64,000 nucleotides of DNA from positions 344,517 through 408,516 of the forward strand of contig NZ_LMEB01000006.1 in the NCBI RefSeq assembly GCF_001425945.1, in the 5' to 3' direction. This DNA is from Brevundimonas sp. Root1279. GTDB taxonomy: Bacteria; Pseudomonadota; Alphaproteobacteria; Caulobacterales; Caulobacteraceae. Below are positions 62,377-64,000 of the stretch, piece by piece (within the stretch, counting starts at the first letter, position 1; the number at the start of each line of letters is the position of its first letter). Below the pieces are notes generated by a model. That model did not search any database and had not been told where the DNA came from. It saw only the letters and a list, made by a program, of their open reading frames with translations. The translations under genes and the position numbers were made by a program.

Positions 62377-62549
62377 CGGCTCATCCCGGAGGGTTTGCGG
62401 CGTCGCTGATGACGCGCCCGACGAACGCCGTTGTCAAACCTGGGGGTGGAATGCACCCGGCGCCTGCTCTGCACGCAAAATCCACATGACGGCGCAGCAG
62501 TTCAGGTTCAGGTTGTCCTGAAATCATGCTCGGACCGGGAGACAGAGCC

Positions 62550-62840
62550 ATGGACACCACGACGAAGGCTGGAGGGCGCGGCGCCCCGATCAGACTGTTG
62601 GCCTGGGGCGCGGCAGGGGCTCTGTTCCTGCTGCCGCTGGTCGCGATGCAATTCACGTCAGAGGTGAACTGGACAACTCTCGATTTCCTCTTCTGGGGCG
62701 GGCTGATCGGCGTCACCGGCGCGCTGATCGAGCTTGCGGTCAAGGTGCTGCACACGCCGCTCTACCGCCTGATGGCGGTCGGCGCGATCCTGGCCTTCGC
62801 CCTGCTGGTCTGGGCCGACGCCGCCGTTCAGATCTTCTAG
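62550..62840 (+). CDS. Small three-span membrane protein
   Basis: 96 residues. Three hydrophobic segments (about 15-34, 42-62, 73-93) with a conserved-looking core FLFWGGLIGVTGALIELAVKV. GGGAG lies about 9 bases before ATG 62550; an ATG at 62526 is less likely. A tandem GTTCAGGTTCAG sits 39-50 bases before the start. Its stop TAG shares CTAG (62837-62840) with the convergent lipoprotein gene. Function unknown. Confidence 0.75.
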   Translation: MDTTTKAGGRGAPIRLLAWGAAGALFLLPLVAMQFTSEVNWTTLDFLFWGGLIGVTGALIELAVKVLHTPLYRLMAVGAILAFALLVWADAAVQIF

Positions 62841-63295
62841 CGCGCCACCCGTGTGTTCTCCGCCGTGCCGACGACCCGGACTCGGTCGTCGACACGGAAG
62901 TCCCGGATGTCGCCCTGCTGCACCACGGCGATGGTCTCGCCGCTTTCCAGCCGCACCGTCAGCTCGACGCCCTGGGTCACCCGCGAGCCTTGGGCGGCGC
63001 TGCCGACGGCCCCGCCCGCCACGGCGCCGACCACGGCCCCGGCCGTATTGGCCGCCGTACCGCTGCCGAGCTGCGAGCCGGCCAAGCCGCCCAACACCGC
63101 CCCGGTTCCGGTACCCAGCCGCGTCTGACCGGGCCGGATCTCGACCGGTCGCACCGCCAACACATGGCCGAAGGTCACCGGCTGCGCCCGCTGCGCCTCG
63201 TTCGAGGAGAAGGAGTTCGGCGTCTGCGTCGGCGTACAGGCCGCCAGTCCCAGCACCGCGGCGGACAGGGCGAGCGGAAGGGTGAGGGTCTTCAT
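62837..63295 (-). CDS. Glycine-zipper 2TM lipoprotein (SlyB-like)
   Basis: 152 residues. The lipoprotein signal ends LGLAAC (Cys20), directing it to the outer membrane. A glycine zipper (about 66-105; GTGAVLGGLAGSQLGSG and GAVVGAVAGGAVGSAA) forms two helices, as in SlyB/PcP-type proteins that stabilise outer membrane proteins under cation stress. The C-terminal part (about 108-152) is a small beta domain with ELTVRLESGETIAVVQQGD. It is monocistronic, with a small palindrome TGACAC-N5-GTGTCA at 63379-63395 upstream. Confidence 0.88.
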   Translation of the reverse strand: MKTLTLPLALSAAVLGLAACTPTQTPNSFSSNEAQRAQPVTFGHVLAVRPVEIRPGQTRLGTGTGAVLGGLAGSQLGSGTAANTAGAVVGAVAGGAVGSAAQGSRVTQGVELTVRLESGETIAVVQQGDIRDFRVDDRVRVVGTAENTRVAR

Positions 63296-63452
63296 GATCG
63301 GGCTCCCTGGTTTCAGACCACCAGATGGGCCAGTCGCCCCGCCCGGGCCATCGGGTCATCACCCGAGGCCCGAAACGCTGACACCTAGCGTGTCACAGGA
63401 GGAGACCGGAGGGATGGACGATGAGCCGGGCGACCGTCGATCCCTCCCGTCG

Positions 63453-64000
63453 TCAGCTCAGCCAGTCGTCGTTCGACACCCCGGCATTGAAGCCGTCGTG
63501 GTTGAAGCCGGACAGCCCGCCATCGTGGTGCGCCATCCGGGCTTCCAGCCCGAGGAACAGCCGATCGGCGAGGCCCGGCGCCACGTCGAAGCCGTCGAAC
63601 GCGTCGGCGAAGGTCAGGCTGGGCAGGACCTGCGCCTGATCCGAGGCCAGCGCCGGGAGGACGAAGGAATCCGCATCGGCCGCCATCAGCGGACTGACCT
63701 CCGGACCGCCCTTGCCTTCGGACTCGCCGATCGAGGCCGCCACCGGCGGATAGCTAAGCGTGCGCACCTGGTTGTTCACCCAGCGGATCACCTCGATCGA
63801 GGTGACGAAGGTCGAGCCGTCGCGACCGGCGACGCTGTCTGTGATGCGCCAGCCCGAGCCGTCCGCGACAACGGTGTAGTCCGCGGCCAGCCCGCGCATC
63901 TGGATCTCGTCCTTGCCGAGCCCGCCGTTGATCGTGTCGCTGCCGCCGCGGCCGCGCAGGATGTCGTTGCCGTTCCCGCCGGTGATGATGTTGTCCAGCG
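63453..64000 (-). CDS. RTX (haemolysin-type calcium-binding) protein, C-terminal part
   Basis: 181 residues visible; the gene continues beyond the right edge. The first part holds RTX nonapeptides GGNGNDILR and GGSDTINGG, which wind into a calcium-bound beta-roll, then a closing domain (LAADYTVVADGSGWRITD; STFVTSIEVIRW) typical of the capping segment after RTX repeats. The last 90 residues are acidic with many Asp and Phe. Such proteins leave the cell through type I secretion using an uncleaved C-terminal signal. The active domain lies outside the window. Confidence 0.88.
   Translation of the reverse strand, partial: LDNIITGGNGNDILRGRGGSDTINGGLGKDEIQMRGLAADYTVVADGSGWRITDSVAGRDGSTFVTSIEVIRWVNNQVRTLSYPPVAASIGESEGKGGPEVSPLMAADADSFVLPALASDQAQVLPSLTFADAFDGFDVAPGLADRLFLGLEARMAHHDGGLSGFNHDGFNAGVSNDDWLS

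Overview
The window is about 70% GC, with densely packed genes and many 4-base stop/start overlaps. Gene content points to an alphaproteobacterium of the Caulobacterales, most likely Brevundimonas or a close relative. The grounds are a PleC-type histidine kinase, the ruvCAB - ybgC - tolQRAB - pal - cpoB - tilS - ftsH order, and a ccmI-E-F-H cluster. This assignment is inference from gene content; no rRNA or tRNA gene was seen. No gap between genes exceeds 300 bases; the longest (about 240 bases) are the divergent promoter regions 22835-23075 and 30144-30384.

Layout. 1-7.9 kb: the end of an ALDH7-type dehydrogenase, a small secreted protein, a CBS protein, an unknown gene and a PleC-like kinase, then a minus-strand operon of EF-hand protein, ECF sigma factor, probable anti-sigma and a CpxP-like protein. 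7.9-15 kb: degP, a two-component system, an acetyltransferase and glnE, all minus strand. 15-20.2 kb: cytochrome c maturation (ccmI, ccmE, ccmF, ccmH) and an unknown helical protein. 20.2-23.5 kb: a PhoP/PhoQ-like system with a secreted partner, divergent from a second copy of the small secreted protein family. 23.5-30.1 kb: phzF-like, acetyltransferase, nucleotidyltransferase, thiD, an ArsR regulator with three SRPBCC proteins, type II NADH dehydrogenase and folP. 30.1-33.6 kb: an Rnk-like factor, a winged-helix regulator with a membrane protein, an acyltransferase and a small unknown gene.

33.6-47.0 kb is a nearly continuous minus-strand envelope and DNA-repair block: ruvC, ruvA, ruvB, two small membrane proteins, ybgC, tolQ, tolR, tolA, tolB, pal, a DUF3667 protein, cpoB, tilS, ftsH. 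In many relatives yebC lies directly before ruvC. Here 7.5 kb of accessory genes separates them (47.0-54.5 kb): a lower-GC orphan membrane protein, a MarR regulator with MFS exporter and mini-protein, two MgtC-like proteins, a TonB-C-like protein, an M20 peptidase and a 69-residue protein. 54.5-64 kb holds yebC and a mixed set: thioesterase, alcohol dehydrogenase, DUF1993, NYN-LOTUS protein, DUF3883 protein, two SseB-like proteins, a glycine-zipper lipoprotein and the C-terminus of an RTX protein.

No CRISPR array, insertion sequence, prophage or recognisable complete defence system was seen. The most interesting signals are regulatory: 11-bp-periodic GTTCAG-like boxes around the PhoP-like system and both secreted paralogues, two promoter/operator regions that imply leaderless mRNAs (ArsR and MarR), a near-perfect palindrome before the acyltransferase, CCTAGG repeats before a small orphan gene, and a probable CTG start for tilS.
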